From contig NZ_KB851219.1 in assembly GCF_000368265.1 (NCBI RefSeq), forward strand, positions 449,920 to 513,919: a DNA stretch of 64,000 nt, written 5' to 3'. Positions within the stretch are counted from its first letter, which is position 1, and the number at the start of each line of letters is the position of its first letter. This stretch comes from Acinetobacter brisouisimilis (GTDB taxonomy: Bacteria > Pseudomonadota > Gammaproteobacteria > Pseudomonadales > Moraxellaceae). The notes beneath the pieces are model-generated. The model saw only the letters and a program-made list of their open reading frames with translations, ran no database searches and was not told where the DNA came from. The translations under genes and the position numbers were made by a program. Below are positions 30,326-38,615 of the stretch, piece after piece.

Positions 30326-31669
30326 ATGGCAGATCTGTCAGCAACAGGGCTGAAGCGCTCGTTGGGCTTAATCGATTTGGTTGCATATGGCTTAGCCTAT
30401 TTGTCATTGATTGCTGCATTGACCACCTTTGGTTTTGTGTGGGATGCATCAGGCGGTTTGATTACCCTCGCGTATATTTTGGGAGCGATCTGTATTTATT
30501 TTACTGCCAAAAGTTACGCCATGATGGCAGGTGAGCAGCCACATGCAGGTTCAGTCTATGCCTATGCCAAAATGGCACTGGGTCCATTTGCAGGCTTTTT
30601 GGCAGGCTGGCTGATTTTACTGGATTATCTGTTAATTCCTGCACTGGTATTTATTTTGATGTCAATTGGCATGCAAACCTTGATGCCATCGGTGAGTCGA
30701 GCCATATGGATTTTATTGCTGGTGGCATTTGCCTTTTTTGTGAATTGGCGCGGTGTGAAAGTATCGACCAAAGTTAGTCTGACCAGTGTCGCAGTACAGT
30801 TTGTGATTATTATCGGTGTATTGGTATTTGCTTATCTGGCTTTGCATCATGGCAAAGGCTCAGGTGGTTTGACGCTTGCCCCGATCTATCAGGCAGAGCA
30901 TTTTGAGCTGAAAAAAGTTTTTGAAGCAACCTCAATTTGTATTATTGCTTTCTTGGGTTTCGATGCGATTACCACGCTGTCTGAAGAAGTTAAAGGTGAT
31001 AGCCGTAAACTGGTTGGGCAGGCGATTATGCTGGTGCTGCTGATTAGTGCCTGTATCTTTATTGTCTCAACATGGTTTGTCGGCAACTTGGCAGCAGGGT
31101 TGCATATTCATGATCCTGCCGCAGCGATCTATGAAATTTTAACTCATCAAATCGGAACATGGGCAGCACTGGCATTTGCATGGCTGACTACGATTTTTGT
31201 GAGTTTTACCAATGCTTTACCGATGCAGGTTGGTGTGGCTCGGGTATTGTTTGCGATGGGGCGTAATCAGCAATTGCCAGAAGCCCTTGCCAAGATTCAC
31301 CCACGCACACAGATTCCACATGTTGCCATGATTGTTTCTACGCTCATTTCTCTGACTGTGGCACTGGTGATGAAAGACCATGTTGATACCTTGGCGCTGT
31401 TTGTGAACTTTGGCGCACTGGCAGGCTTTTTATTGCTACATGTGTCGGTGCTGGTGCATTTGGGACTACGCAATCCACAACGCCGTTTTTTGCCACATAT
31501 CTGTGTACCTGTGCTTGGCATCGTGATAGTCCTTGCCGTGTTTGCCTATATGCAGCATGCCGCATTGATTTTAGGTGTAATTTGGACGGCATTAGGTGTG
31601 GGCTATGGGCTGTATTTGCAACGAAAAGGGCGTGTCGAGCTGGCGCTGGATTTAAAATCTGAATGCTAG
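30326..31669 (+). CDS. APC-family amino acid/amine permease
   Basis: 447 residues and about 12 helices. It begins LKRSLGLIDLVAYGLAYLSLIAALTTFGFVWDASGG, then MMAGEQPHAGSVYAYAKMALGP (helix 2-3 region) and ICIIAFLGFDAITTLSEEVKG (helix 6), typical of the APC superfamily, close to PuuP/YjeH-like carriers. GGAG precedes the ATG at 30326; an in-frame start at 30287 would add 13 residues that do not look like a permease N-terminus. It is followed by an aldehyde dehydrogenase gene and a LuxR gene in the same direction, suggesting amine uptake coupled to oxidation. No operator copy was seen upstream of it. Confidence 0.83.
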   Translation: MADLSATGLKRSLGLIDLVAYGLAYLSLIAALTTFGFVWDASGGLITLAYILGAICIYFTAKSYAMMAGEQPHAGSVYAYAKMALGPFAGFLAGWLILLDYLLIPALVFILMSIGMQTLMPSVSRAIWILLLVAFAFFVNWRGVKVSTKVSLTSVAVQFVIIIGVLVFAYLALHHGKGSGGLTLAPIYQAEHFELKKVFEATSICIIAFLGFDAITTLSEEVKGDSRKLVGQAIMLVLLISACIFIVSTWFVGNLAAGLHIHDPAAAIYEILTHQIGTWAALAFAWLTTIFVSFTNALPMQVGVARVLFAMGRNQQLPEALAKIHPRTQIPHVAMIVSTLISLTVALVMKDHVDTLALFVNFGALAGFLLLHVSVLVHLGLRNPQRRFLPHICVPVLGIVIVLAVFAYMQHAALILGVIWTALGVGYGLYLQRKGRVELALDLKSEC

Positions 31670-31705
31670 ATTTAAATATTTAAATACTAGGTTTAAGACA
31701 ATTAA

Positions 31706-31759
31706 TTAATATATTAAATTATTTTATATGTTTGATTTGATTTTTAGTTAATATATTTA
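31706..31759. promoter_or_regulatory. Operator pair upstream of the aldehyde dehydrogenase gene
   Basis: Exact TTAATATATTAA at 31706-31717 and a one-mismatch copy TTAATATATTTA at 31748-31759, with centres 42 bp apart, about four helical turns. The region lies between the permease stop and the aldehyde dehydrogenase ATG (31966), which implies a separate promoter for the latter. Confidence 0.65.
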
Positions 31760-31965
31760 CAAATTTCTGTTTTTATATTAATTTAAAATCAGGGTTGGTG
31801 ACAGTAATGTCTCAATTTAAAACATGTAAACCAACCTGAACATAGATCAAGACGAGTTGGTCTGAATATTTTTTCTTTTAATGCAATATCTTGATGCAAC
31901 TCTGGAACAGGTTGCTCAACTCTCTAGATCAGGTGATTGATCTCAGTAAAAAGGAATGTGAAGTT

Positions 31966-33375
31966 ATGAACACCAGTTTAATTATTGATGGTGCACAGGT
32001 AACAGGTCAGGGCGAGAAGGTTACAGTACTGAATCCTGCCAATGAGCAAGTCTTGGCAGAAGTAGCTTCGGCTACGGTTGAGCAAGTTAACTCGGCAATT
32101 GCTGCGGCACGTCAGGCATTTAAAAGCTGGAAAAATACTGACGATCAGCACATTCAACAGATCTTATTGCAAATCGCAGACAAAATTCAGGCGGAAAAAG
32201 CCAGTCTTGCGGAGTTGATTACTCAGGAACAGGGCAAACCATTGTTTTTGGCGCAGCTTGAAGTGGACTTGAGCGTGTTGTGGATTCAGCACATTGCTCA
32301 GCTTGAAATTCCAGTTGAGCATTATGTTGAGCCAACAGGCAAACAGGTTAATGTTTATAACCGTCCACTAGGGGTAGTGGCTTCAATTACGCCGTGGAAC
32401 TGGCCGTTTATGATTGCGGTGTGGCACATTATTCCTGCGCTTAAAACCAAAAACTGTGTGGTAAATAAACCATCAGAATTTACCCCGTTAAGCACGATTC
32501 GCTTGGTAGAAATCATTAACCAAGTGACACCAAAAGGTGTATGTAACTTGGTGCTGGGTACAGGCGAAGTGGGTAAAACACTCAGTGAACATCCTCAAGT
32601 CGATAAAGTGGTATTTACAGGTTCAACCCGTACAGGTCAGCACATTTTACAAGGTTCGATTGCATCACTGAAAAGTGTCGTGCTTGAACTGGGTGGTAAT
32701 GATGTCGGTATTGTCCTCGATGACGTGGATGTCGATGCTGTTGCAGGCAAAATTTTCCAGTCAGCATTCTTAAATGCAGGTCAGACCTGTGCTTGTTTAA
32801 AGCGCTTATATGTCCATGAAAATGTCTATGATGCCTTGACTGCAAAACTGGTGGAAATTGCCGATCAGCAAGTGGTGGGGGATGGTTTAAATGCCACGAC
32901 CACTTTTGGGCCAGTACAAAACCGCATTCAGTATCAGAAAGTTAAAAACATTTTGGATGATGCAATTGCCAATGGTGGGCAAATTCTTAATCAGCGCGTG
33001 ACTCATCCTGAACAAGGGTATTTTATTGCGCCGACCTTGGTTGTTAACGTACAAGATGGTACAGCATTGTTAGACGATGAACAGTTTGGCCCAGTTCTAC
33101 CGATTGTGAAATTTAGTGATGTCGATGCTGTCGTGGCTAAGGTCAACCAAGGTGAATATGGTTTGGGTGGTTCAGTCTGGACACATGACTTGGATAAAGC
33201 GCAAGCGATTGCCGAAGCACTCGAAACAGGTACGGTCTGGGTCAATAGTCATGGCGATCTGTCACCATCGGCAGCGTTTGGTGGTTGGAAACTTTCAGGT
33301 TTGGGCTTCTCGTTTGGTTTGGACGGTTTATTACAATTTACCCATAAACAATCAGTACATGTAACCCAAGCTTAA
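31966..33375 (+). CDS. NAD-dependent aldehyde dehydrogenase (candidate 4-hydroxyphenylacetaldehyde dehydrogenase)
   Basis: 469 residues with the full ALDH layout: cofactor region PLGVVASITPWNWPFMIAVWHIIPAL, VFTGSTRTGQ, the catalytic Glu in LELGGNDVGIVLDD and the catalytic Cys in NAGQTCACLKRLYVH. The start is set by AAGGA before ATG 31966. In this setting it would oxidise the aldehyde made by an amine oxidase, for example 4-hydroxyphenylacetaldehyde to 4-HPA, which feeds C1/C2. Substrate assignment is by context only. Operator copies lie upstream and a LuxR gene follows. Confidence 0.85.
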   Translation: MNTSLIIDGAQVTGQGEKVTVLNPANEQVLAEVASATVEQVNSAIAAARQAFKSWKNTDDQHIQQILLQIADKIQAEKASLAELITQEQGKPLFLAQLEVDLSVLWIQHIAQLEIPVEHYVEPTGKQVNVYNRPLGVVASITPWNWPFMIAVWHIIPALKTKNCVVNKPSEFTPLSTIRLVEIINQVTPKGVCNLVLGTGEVGKTLSEHPQVDKVVFTGSTRTGQHILQGSIASLKSVVLELGGNDVGIVLDDVDVDAVAGKIFQSAFLNAGQTCACLKRLYVHENVYDALTAKLVEIADQQVVGDGLNATTTFGPVQNRIQYQKVKNILDDAIANGGQILNQRVTHPEQGYFIAPTLVVNVQDGTALLDDEQFGPVLPIVKFSDVDAVVAKVNQGEYGLGGSVWTHDLDKAQAIAEALETGTVWVNSHGDLSPSAAFGGWKLSGLGFSFGLDGLLQFTHKQSVHVTQA

Positions 33376-33441
33376 ACGTGGTTGTGGCGTGTTATCTGGC
33401 AGCATAATGGACATGCTGTCAGTTCTAGGAGGGAACAGGAT

Positions 33442-34107
33442 ATGAATCAAATCAACTGGATTGGTTTTACCGATCATTTTATTCAAGCGGTACAACGTGT
33501 CATGCCGATTGATGGCTTTATTTCTTATGATATTAGTGGCGAACAACAGGCTGAAAACTTTTATCATCAAGGGGTCAAACAGATTTCACTCGATGAATAC
33601 GTCTCAGAAAAACAGTATTGTGACCCTGTGCATTTTCAGGTTCTGGTGGAAAATAAACTCCACTGCTGTGCGTTAAAAACCCGCAAAATCAATGCAGAAT
33701 ATGCCCAGTTTATGCAGAAGTGGCAGATTCAGGATCATATTGAACTGATTTATCTCGATCAGCAGCGTCCTGTACGCGGGGTGAGCCTGATTCGTGAACA
33801 GCGTGATTTTTCGACACAAGATTTTGCCATGATTGAAAGTCTGTATGCATTTTCTAATCATTTATTTTCTTATCAGGCAATTCCTTATCAATTGATTCAG
33901 GAAACCTTTGGCTTGACCCGTAAAGAGCTGGAAATTTTAAAATATATTTGTAAAGGCTTTGATAACCTAAAAATTGCCAATACGATTTTTTCCAGTCTTG
34001 CCACCGTCAAAACTCATGTTCGTCATATCTTTCAAAAAGCTGACGTAGGCAGTAAGCAAGAATTGCTTTCTAAAGTAATGCGCTTTTCTTCGATGTCATT
34101 GAGCTAA
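33442..34107 (+). CDS. LuxR-type (GerE HTH) transcriptional regulator
   Basis: 221 residues. The C-terminal ~65 residues are a LuxR helix-turn-helix: FGLTRKELEILKYICKGFDNLKIANTIFSSLATVKTHVRHIFQKADVGSKQELL. The N-terminal ~150 residues have no receiver motif and are probably a ligand-binding domain. AGGAGG before the ATG at 33442 decides the start. It is the third gene of a permease-ALDH-LuxR run and is likely a local regulator responding to the amine. A similar architecture is found in the regulator at 40045-40758 beside the decayed oxidase locus. Confidence 0.83.
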   Translation: MNQINWIGFTDHFIQAVQRVMPIDGFISYDISGEQQAENFYHQGVKQISLDEYVSEKQYCDPVHFQVLVENKLHCCALKTRKINAEYAQFMQKWQIQDHIELIYLDQQRPVRGVSLIREQRDFSTQDFAMIESLYAFSNHLFSYQAIPYQLIQETFGLTRKELEILKYICKGFDNLKIANTIFSSLATVKTHVRHIFQKADVGSKQELLSKVMRFSSMSLS

Positions 34108-34114
34108 GTAAGTG

Positions 34115-34139
34115 ACGAACTGGAACATCTCCAGTTCGT
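34115..34139. terminator. Hairpin after the LuxR gene
   Basis: ACGAACTGGA / TCCAGTTCGT, 10-bp perfect stem with a 5-nt loop, 7 bp past the stop. There is no T-run directly after it, so termination may be weak. Confidence 0.5.
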
Positions 34140-34486
34140 AAGTTACAACTTTTATTATTATGCTATTTCAGCTTCATCAATCAGACTTTTAACTGACCTG
34201 TGAGCTTATCTAGTAAATTTTTCTTAGCTATTAAGTGCTTGTTGTATTCCACCACGCGGCATGTCCCGCTAAAATTCAGTGTGCTTATTCAGTTTTTAGT
34301 AGAGAAATTGGTGCAGCAATCGGCTTTGTATCACAAGAATCCATGATTTTTCTGAATCGTAAAATCAACGTGGAATATATCTGTAGTATTTTTTAAAATA
34401 GAAATAGGTTATTTAAAATTAATCTATTGATTTGTATAAAATAGAAGAATTCTAAATCATAAAAATTTTGTTGGGGAAATGATCCG
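34140..34486. other. Intergenic region, possible short coding relic
   Basis: About 350 bp without a gene. An open stretch near 34305-34390 reads IGAAIGFVSQESMIFLNRK and so on, which resembles coding sequence but has no start and soon stops. Otherwise nothing was recognised. Confidence 0.35.
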
Positions 34487-34780
34487 ATGCGGAAATTATG
34501 TGCTGCGATGTTGTTATGTTTTTCTAGTGCAGCCTTTGCGATAGAGGGAACAAATTCATTTTATTCGCCATCGGGTGCGATAGTTCGTATTGGTGATACG
34601 CAAAGCGAATTTTTAAATAAAATGCAGGGCAAATTGACTCATCCCACACAGACCACCTTTCGGGATCGGCGTGGGCGGACACATTATGCGCTGGTTTATA
34701 CCTTTAAACTGGAAATGATGATTTATAAAGTCTTCATTTCAGGTGGGCAGATCGTTGAAATTCAGTCAGATTACACTTAA
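34487..34780 (+). CDS. Small periplasmic protein, unknown function (DUF2845-like)
   Basis: 97 residues with a signal peptide (MRKLCAAMLLCFSSAAFA, cut near residue 18). The short mature domain (GAIVRIGDTQSEFLNKMQGKL, then YTFKLEMMIYKVFISGGQIVEIQSD) recalls the DUF2845/SmpA-OmlA-like small beta folds. GGGGA precedes the ATG. It is convergent with the FAD oxidoreductase gene, with only 8 bp between stops. Its role is unknown and no link to the catabolic genes is evident. Confidence 0.7.
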   Translation: MRKLCAAMLLCFSSAAFAIEGTNSFYSPSGAIVRIGDTQSEFLNKMQGKLTHPTQTTFRDRRGRTHYALVYTFKLEMMIYKVFISGGQIVEIQSDYT

Positions 34781-34788
34781 TTCAGATA

Positions 34789-36084
34789 TTAACTAAAGCG
34801 ATCAAAACGGTAAGGGTTTGGATCAATAATTGGCGTATGCCCAGAAATCAGATCGGCTGCCAGTTGACCAGCAGCAGGTGATGTGCCAAAGCCATGCCCT
34901 GAAAAGCCTGTGGCAACATGTAGCCCTGGAATTTGCGCGACAGGGCCAATCACAGGATTGGAATCTGGTGTGACATCAATCACACCTGCCCAAGTATCTT
35001 CAATTTGAGCGTGCTGAAAGGCTGGCCATGCTGCACTTAAATTATCCATTGCTTCACTATTTAAAGCAGGATTGGCGTGTGGATTCATGGTACGGATACG
35101 TTCAAATGGGGAAACACTTTGATTGTTCCAGCGGCGAGATAAAGCCAAATCTTGGAAGAAATATTTACCTAGTGATATGCGTAAGAAGCTGCGCTGACCA
35201 CGAAGTTGTGACATATAACGTGTGCCAATCAGCAAGTGATCCAATGTCAAAGGTGCATCTAACGCGCCGCGTTGGGTGATAATAAATCCGCCATCTTTGT
35301 GCTTACGAAATGAAAAGTCAGGTGCGCCCACTGCAATATCGGTCGGTCCTTGCATTGGTTTAGTACGTAGTACTGAACAGATCAATGGCAATGTTGGCAA
35401 AGTAATGCCTAGATTGCCCAAGAAGCGGCGAGACCATAAACCACCTGCCAACAGCACTTGCTCACAAGCAATTTCGCCTTTTTCAGTCATAACTCCGCTA
35501 ACTTTGCCTGCATTTGTGACCAAACCACGAACAGCACAATTCTCAATAATTATTGCGCCTTTAGCCATCGCTGCCTTGGCAATCGCACTTGATGCTAAGG
35601 TTGGTTCAGCACGACCATCGGACTGGGTGAAAATACCGCCTGCCCAGTTACCCTGACCATGTGGCACCATTTGCTGAATTTCTTTGGCGCTGAGTAAACG
35701 TGAATCTAGTTCAAGGTGTTGTACTGACTTGAGCCAGTTTTCATGCATTGCCATTTGGGTTTCATTGCGTGCAATAAACATAATGCCAGCCTGACGATAA
35801 CCAACATTAGCTCCAACACGTTCAGGCATCTCTTTCCAAAGTCGGTCAGAGGCTTGCGCCAGTGGAATATCATCTGCCAAACGACTAGTTTTACGTACCC
35901 AGCCTAAGTTGCGCGAAGATTGTTCACCTGCAATGCGTCCTTTTTCCAAGACCACCACAGGAATATTGCGTTCAGCCAAGGACAGTGCCGCAGTTAAACC
36001 GACGATGCCGCCACCAATAATCACAACCGTGGTTGCAGATGGAAAATTTGCTGAAGTTTGCACAGGCATAATTACTGGAGCCAT
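34789..36084 (-). CDS. FAD-dependent oxidoreductase (DAO family, D-amino-acid or amine oxidase-like)
   Basis: 431 residues. The N-terminal FAD fold is TTVVIIGGGIVGLTAALSLAERNIPVVVLEKGRIAGEQSSRNLGWVRK; the C-terminal flavin contact is HVATGFSGHGFGTSPAAGQLAADL. This is a DAO-superfamily oxidase distinct from the PuuB-like protein at 24.4 kb. ATG 36084 is spaced well from GGAT; the codon before it is GTG. It is the last gene of a minus-strand run with RidA-like and ornithine-cyclodeaminase-like genes. The trio resembles tyramine-oxidase gene sets, so this protein may be the oxidase subunit; that is inference. Confidence 0.8.
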   Translation of the reverse strand: MAPVIMPVQTSANFPSATTVVIIGGGIVGLTAALSLAERNIPVVVLEKGRIAGEQSSRNLGWVRKTSRLADDIPLAQASDRLWKEMPERVGANVGYRQAGIMFIARNETQMAMHENWLKSVQHLELDSRLLSAKEIQQMVPHGQGNWAGGIFTQSDGRAEPTLASSAIAKAAMAKGAIIIENCAVRGLVTNAGKVSGVMTEKGEIACEQVLLAGGLWSRRFLGNLGITLPTLPLICSVLRTKPMQGPTDIAVGAPDFSFRKHKDGGFIITQRGALDAPLTLDHLLIGTRYMSQLRGQRSFLRISLGKYFFQDLALSRRWNNQSVSPFERIRTMNPHANPALNSEAMDNLSAAWPAFQHAQIEDTWAGVIDVTPDSNPVIGPVAQIPGLHVATGFSGHGFGTSPAAGQLAADLISGHTPIIDPNPYRFDRFS

Positions 36085-36161
36085 CACTACATCCTTAACA
36101 GGTCAACATCCTGACCTTGAATCTGAAAAATAAACAATAAAACGATCAAGCAGATGCAGGC

Positions 36162-36584
36162 TTATAGCGCTACAGTTAACTCTTCAACTTCGGCTTGTGC
36201 TGCACCACGAAATGCAGTCACTTCAAGTTCCATTTTATAAACGGTTGAACCGAGGGGTGGGCAAGTCACGGTTGTTGCAGGGTTAATGCCTCGGAATTTC
36301 TCACCGACAATATCCATTACCGTTGGGACATCTGCTGGGTCTTGAATATAAACACGCGAGAACACCACATCAGCAAGACTTGAATTGACTGCTGCTAAAG
36401 CCTGTTCAACATTGGCAAACACTTGCAAAGTTTGCTCGGTTAAATCTTCAGGAATTTCTTTGGTTTGTGGATTACGTCCTGCTGTATTTGATACATAAAT
36501 CCAGTTATCCACCGCAACTAAACGTGAATAGCTGGCTTTCTCTTCAAATTTTGAACCTGTTTTGAGTTTGACAATCTTGGTCAT
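36162..36584 (-). CDS. RidA/YjgF-family protein lacking the canonical active-site arginine
   Basis: 140 residues with the Rid fold: YSRLVAVDNWIYVSNTAGRNPQTKEIPEDLTEQTLQVFANVEQALAAV, then KMELEVTAF. RidA deaminates reactive imines and enamines released by amine and amino-acid enzymes. The usual PARxxV motif here reads INPATTVTCPPL, so the catalytic arginine is replaced by Thr; it belongs to another Rid subgroup and may not be an imine deaminase. AGGT before ATG 36584 sets the start. It lies between two redox genes in one operon, which suits a role in handling imine products. Confidence 0.85.
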   Translation of the reverse strand: MTKIVKLKTGSKFEEKASYSRLVAVDNWIYVSNTAGRNPQTKEIPEDLTEQTLQVFANVEQALAAVNSSLADVVFSRVYIQDPADVPTVMDIVGEKFRGINPATTVTCPPLGSTVYKMELEVTAFRGAAQAEVEELTVAL

Positions 36585-36659
36585 GGGATTACCTATTTTG
36601 AAAATGTGGGAAGACAAAAGAAGCTTGGCGAGAAGGGCAGTACCTTCCCGCAGCGTGAA

Positions 36660-37799
36660 TTAACGTAAAGTTGGCGTGTCCCAAAGGTTTAATTTGACAC
36701 CAATGCCTTGTTCAACCGCATTGCGATACACCACAGTTGCCCATGCCACATCTTCAACGGGCATACCGCCAACCGACATGATGATAATTTCGTCATCATT
36801 TTTACGGCCTTGAGCTTCACCGACAATCATTTTGCCAATGTCTTCAAGCTCGTCATGCTGCATTTTGCCTTCAGCAATCATGTCCATGAAACGCACGCCA
36901 ATCAGCGGAATGGTTTTGTGCGCAGGTTTTGGCACTTCTTCGTACCATGCTTCGTACATGCCAAGATTGTCGACCACTTTACGCACGTCAGCTTGTTCCA
37001 TACCTGCATCAATGTTGCAAAGTGCAGGCATTGCAAGGAATGCACCTGCTTTGACCCATTCACGTTTTACGATTGGGTAAGTGTCAGGATCGCCCACTTC
37101 ACCCGAGTTACAGTAACTGACGATGTCTGAATCGCGTACCAAAGCTTCGATGCTGTCGACCACTTCAATATTGGTAATTTGCGGATAGTTAGCTTTCACC
37201 CAATTGATAAATTCATCAATACTTTTTTGACCACGACCTTTGATTTTAATGGTGTCGATTTGTGGACATACCGCGATAAATGCAGCAACGGAAGTACGTC
37301 CCATCACGCCTGGACCAAGTAAACCAATCACTTTAGAATCTTTACGTGCCAAATAACGTGCGCCAACACCCGGAATCGCACCTGTACGATAAGCCGATAG
37401 TAAGTTGGCTGACATATGCGCTAAAGGTGCACCTGTCACTACATCATTCAGGGTGAACATCAAAATTGAACGAGGTAAACCTTTTTGACGGTTTTCAATG
37501 TTGGAGCAGTACCACTTCACCCCAGCCGTACCGAAGCTGCCACCGAGGTACGCAGGCATTGCCATTAAACGACGGTCTGCGGTCGGTTTTGGCATGGTCG
37601 AAAAAGGCGAGTTTTCAGGAAATGTCACCATAGCGCCGTGTGAGTCGCTATTTGGACCTGCCATGCGATAGTCGCCTTTGTACAGTAGACCAAACATTTC
37701 CTCCATCGTATCCACGCAAGCGGGCATATCAGTTACGCCTGCTTGGATCATGTCCTGTTCAGAAAGATAAAGAAAATCAATTTTTGTATCGTAGACCAT
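36660..37799 (-). CDS. Ornithine cyclodeaminase/mu-crystallin family protein (annotated elsewhere as tyramine oxidase subunit B)
   Basis: The 379-residue NAD(P)-binding protein has the Rossmann motif VIGLLGPGVMGRTSVAAFIAV, preceded by LLSAYRTGAIPGVGARYLARKDS, characteristic of the OCD/mu-crystallin family. The family makes or reduces cyclic imines, but the long version with EEMFGLLYKGDYRMAGPNSDSHGAM is the one named tyramine oxidase subunit B in other genomes. It is the first gene of the OCD-RidA-DAO operon. A palindrome at 37896-37925 lies about 100 bp upstream. The reaction is not established. Confidence 0.82.
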   Translation of the reverse strand: MVYDTKIDFLYLSEQDMIQAGVTDMPACVDTMEEMFGLLYKGDYRMAGPNSDSHGAMVTFPENSPFSTMPKPTADRRLMAMPAYLGGSFGTAGVKWYCSNIENRQKGLPRSILMFTLNDVVTGAPLAHMSANLLSAYRTGAIPGVGARYLARKDSKVIGLLGPGVMGRTSVAAFIAVCPQIDTIKIKGRGQKSIDEFINWVKANYPQITNIEVVDSIEALVRDSDIVSYCNSGEVGDPDTYPIVKREWVKAGAFLAMPALCNIDAGMEQADVRKVVDNLGMYEAWYEEVPKPAHKTIPLIGVRFMDMIAEGKMQHDELEDIGKMIVGEAQGRKNDDEIIIMSVGGMPVEDVAWATVVYRNAVEQGIGVKLNLWDTPTLR

Positions 37800-38156
37800 G
37801 TCACCTAACCTCTAAAACGTGTATTTGTGCTAAACCGTTGAATTCACCTCGGTGATTGCGAGATTTTTATGACAAATACTTTGGCATCCTTTTGTATTAA
37901 CAAGATTTTTAAAAATATTGTTAATTTTCAAATACATTATTCGGTGTAATATAGGTGAAACAATGGGTGATGCCTATCGTTCGCGAGGATGATTTTTTTG
38001 GGAAATTAGGTACATCAGGCTTTGCAAGAGATTTTTGGTGCAGAGCAGTTGTAGCAGTTACGTGATATAGTGTGTTATCGCCTTGACGTGTATTAAGTTT
38101 TAGTTGATTGATTGCTAGAGAATCAGATGTTCTCTAGCAATTTAAATATTAATGTT
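37800..38156. other. Intergenic region with two inverted repeats
   Basis: 357 bp without a gene. ATTAACAA / TTGTTAAT (37896-37903 and 37918-37925) is an operator candidate for the OCD operon and differs from the island's 12-mer. ATTGCTAGAGAA / TTCTCTAGCAAT (38111-38122 and 38130-38141) is a 12-bp stem just beyond the decayed NTF2-like gene and may be its terminator. Confidence 0.5.
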
Positions 38157-38615
38157 CTATATAGACAGTGCCTCTTCGGCATACATGTCCGCAATAATTC
38201 TCCAGCCCTGCATTGTTTTTCCAAACAAACAGGCTTTTCATGCTAAATCTCGAGCCTGAAGATGCCAGTTGGCCCAACTCAGTATAATTTCAGGGCTAGG
38301 CTGTGAGTAACTGACCAGTTCCAATTTTGCTGTTTCAGCATGTTCCAATAAAGATTGTACTAACTCCAACAGTTCACTCTGACCCGAAAAAAGCTGGATT
38401 GTACCCTGACCGCTAATCTGTGTCGTTGCATTATAGAGCTGATGATAAATTTCAGTCCCTTGCTTTTGTATCCATAGTTGCTCGAGTGTTTGCAGTTTTT
38501 GATGAAGCATCTGCTGGGTTTGATTAACGTCTTCCCTTGATAAATCCTTGTAGTTGATGTGAAATCTTTGTAGCGGTGAGTAAGAGTGTTTTAAAGTGCT
38601 CTTTACCTCAAACAT
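38157..38615 (-). pseudogene. NTF2/SnoaL-like (DUF4440-type) gene interrupted by an in-frame TGA
   Basis: The first 125 codons end at TGA (38238-38240), but the same frame stays open for 27 more codons to TAG at 38157. The continuation (ACLFGKTMQGWRIIADMYAE) is exactly the conserved last strand of SnoaL/NTF2-like domains and pairs naturally with the upstream part (TEIYHQLYNATTQISGQGTI, ILSWANWHLQARDLA). A single base change explains the stop. The ATG overlaps the stop of the decayed oxidase, so the gene was once in its operon. Readthrough or Sec insertion is possible in principle, but nothing supports it. Confidence 0.78.

Noticed and set aside
34305..34390. Short ORF resembling part of a regulator
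   Set aside because: There is no start codon, no ribosome site and no recognisable motif; recorded only as a possible relic within the intergenic entry.
38238..38240. Selenocysteine codon at the in-frame TGA
   Set aside because: The family has no known Sec member, no SECIS-like hairpin was recognised just after the TGA, and the neighbouring genes are pseudogenes.
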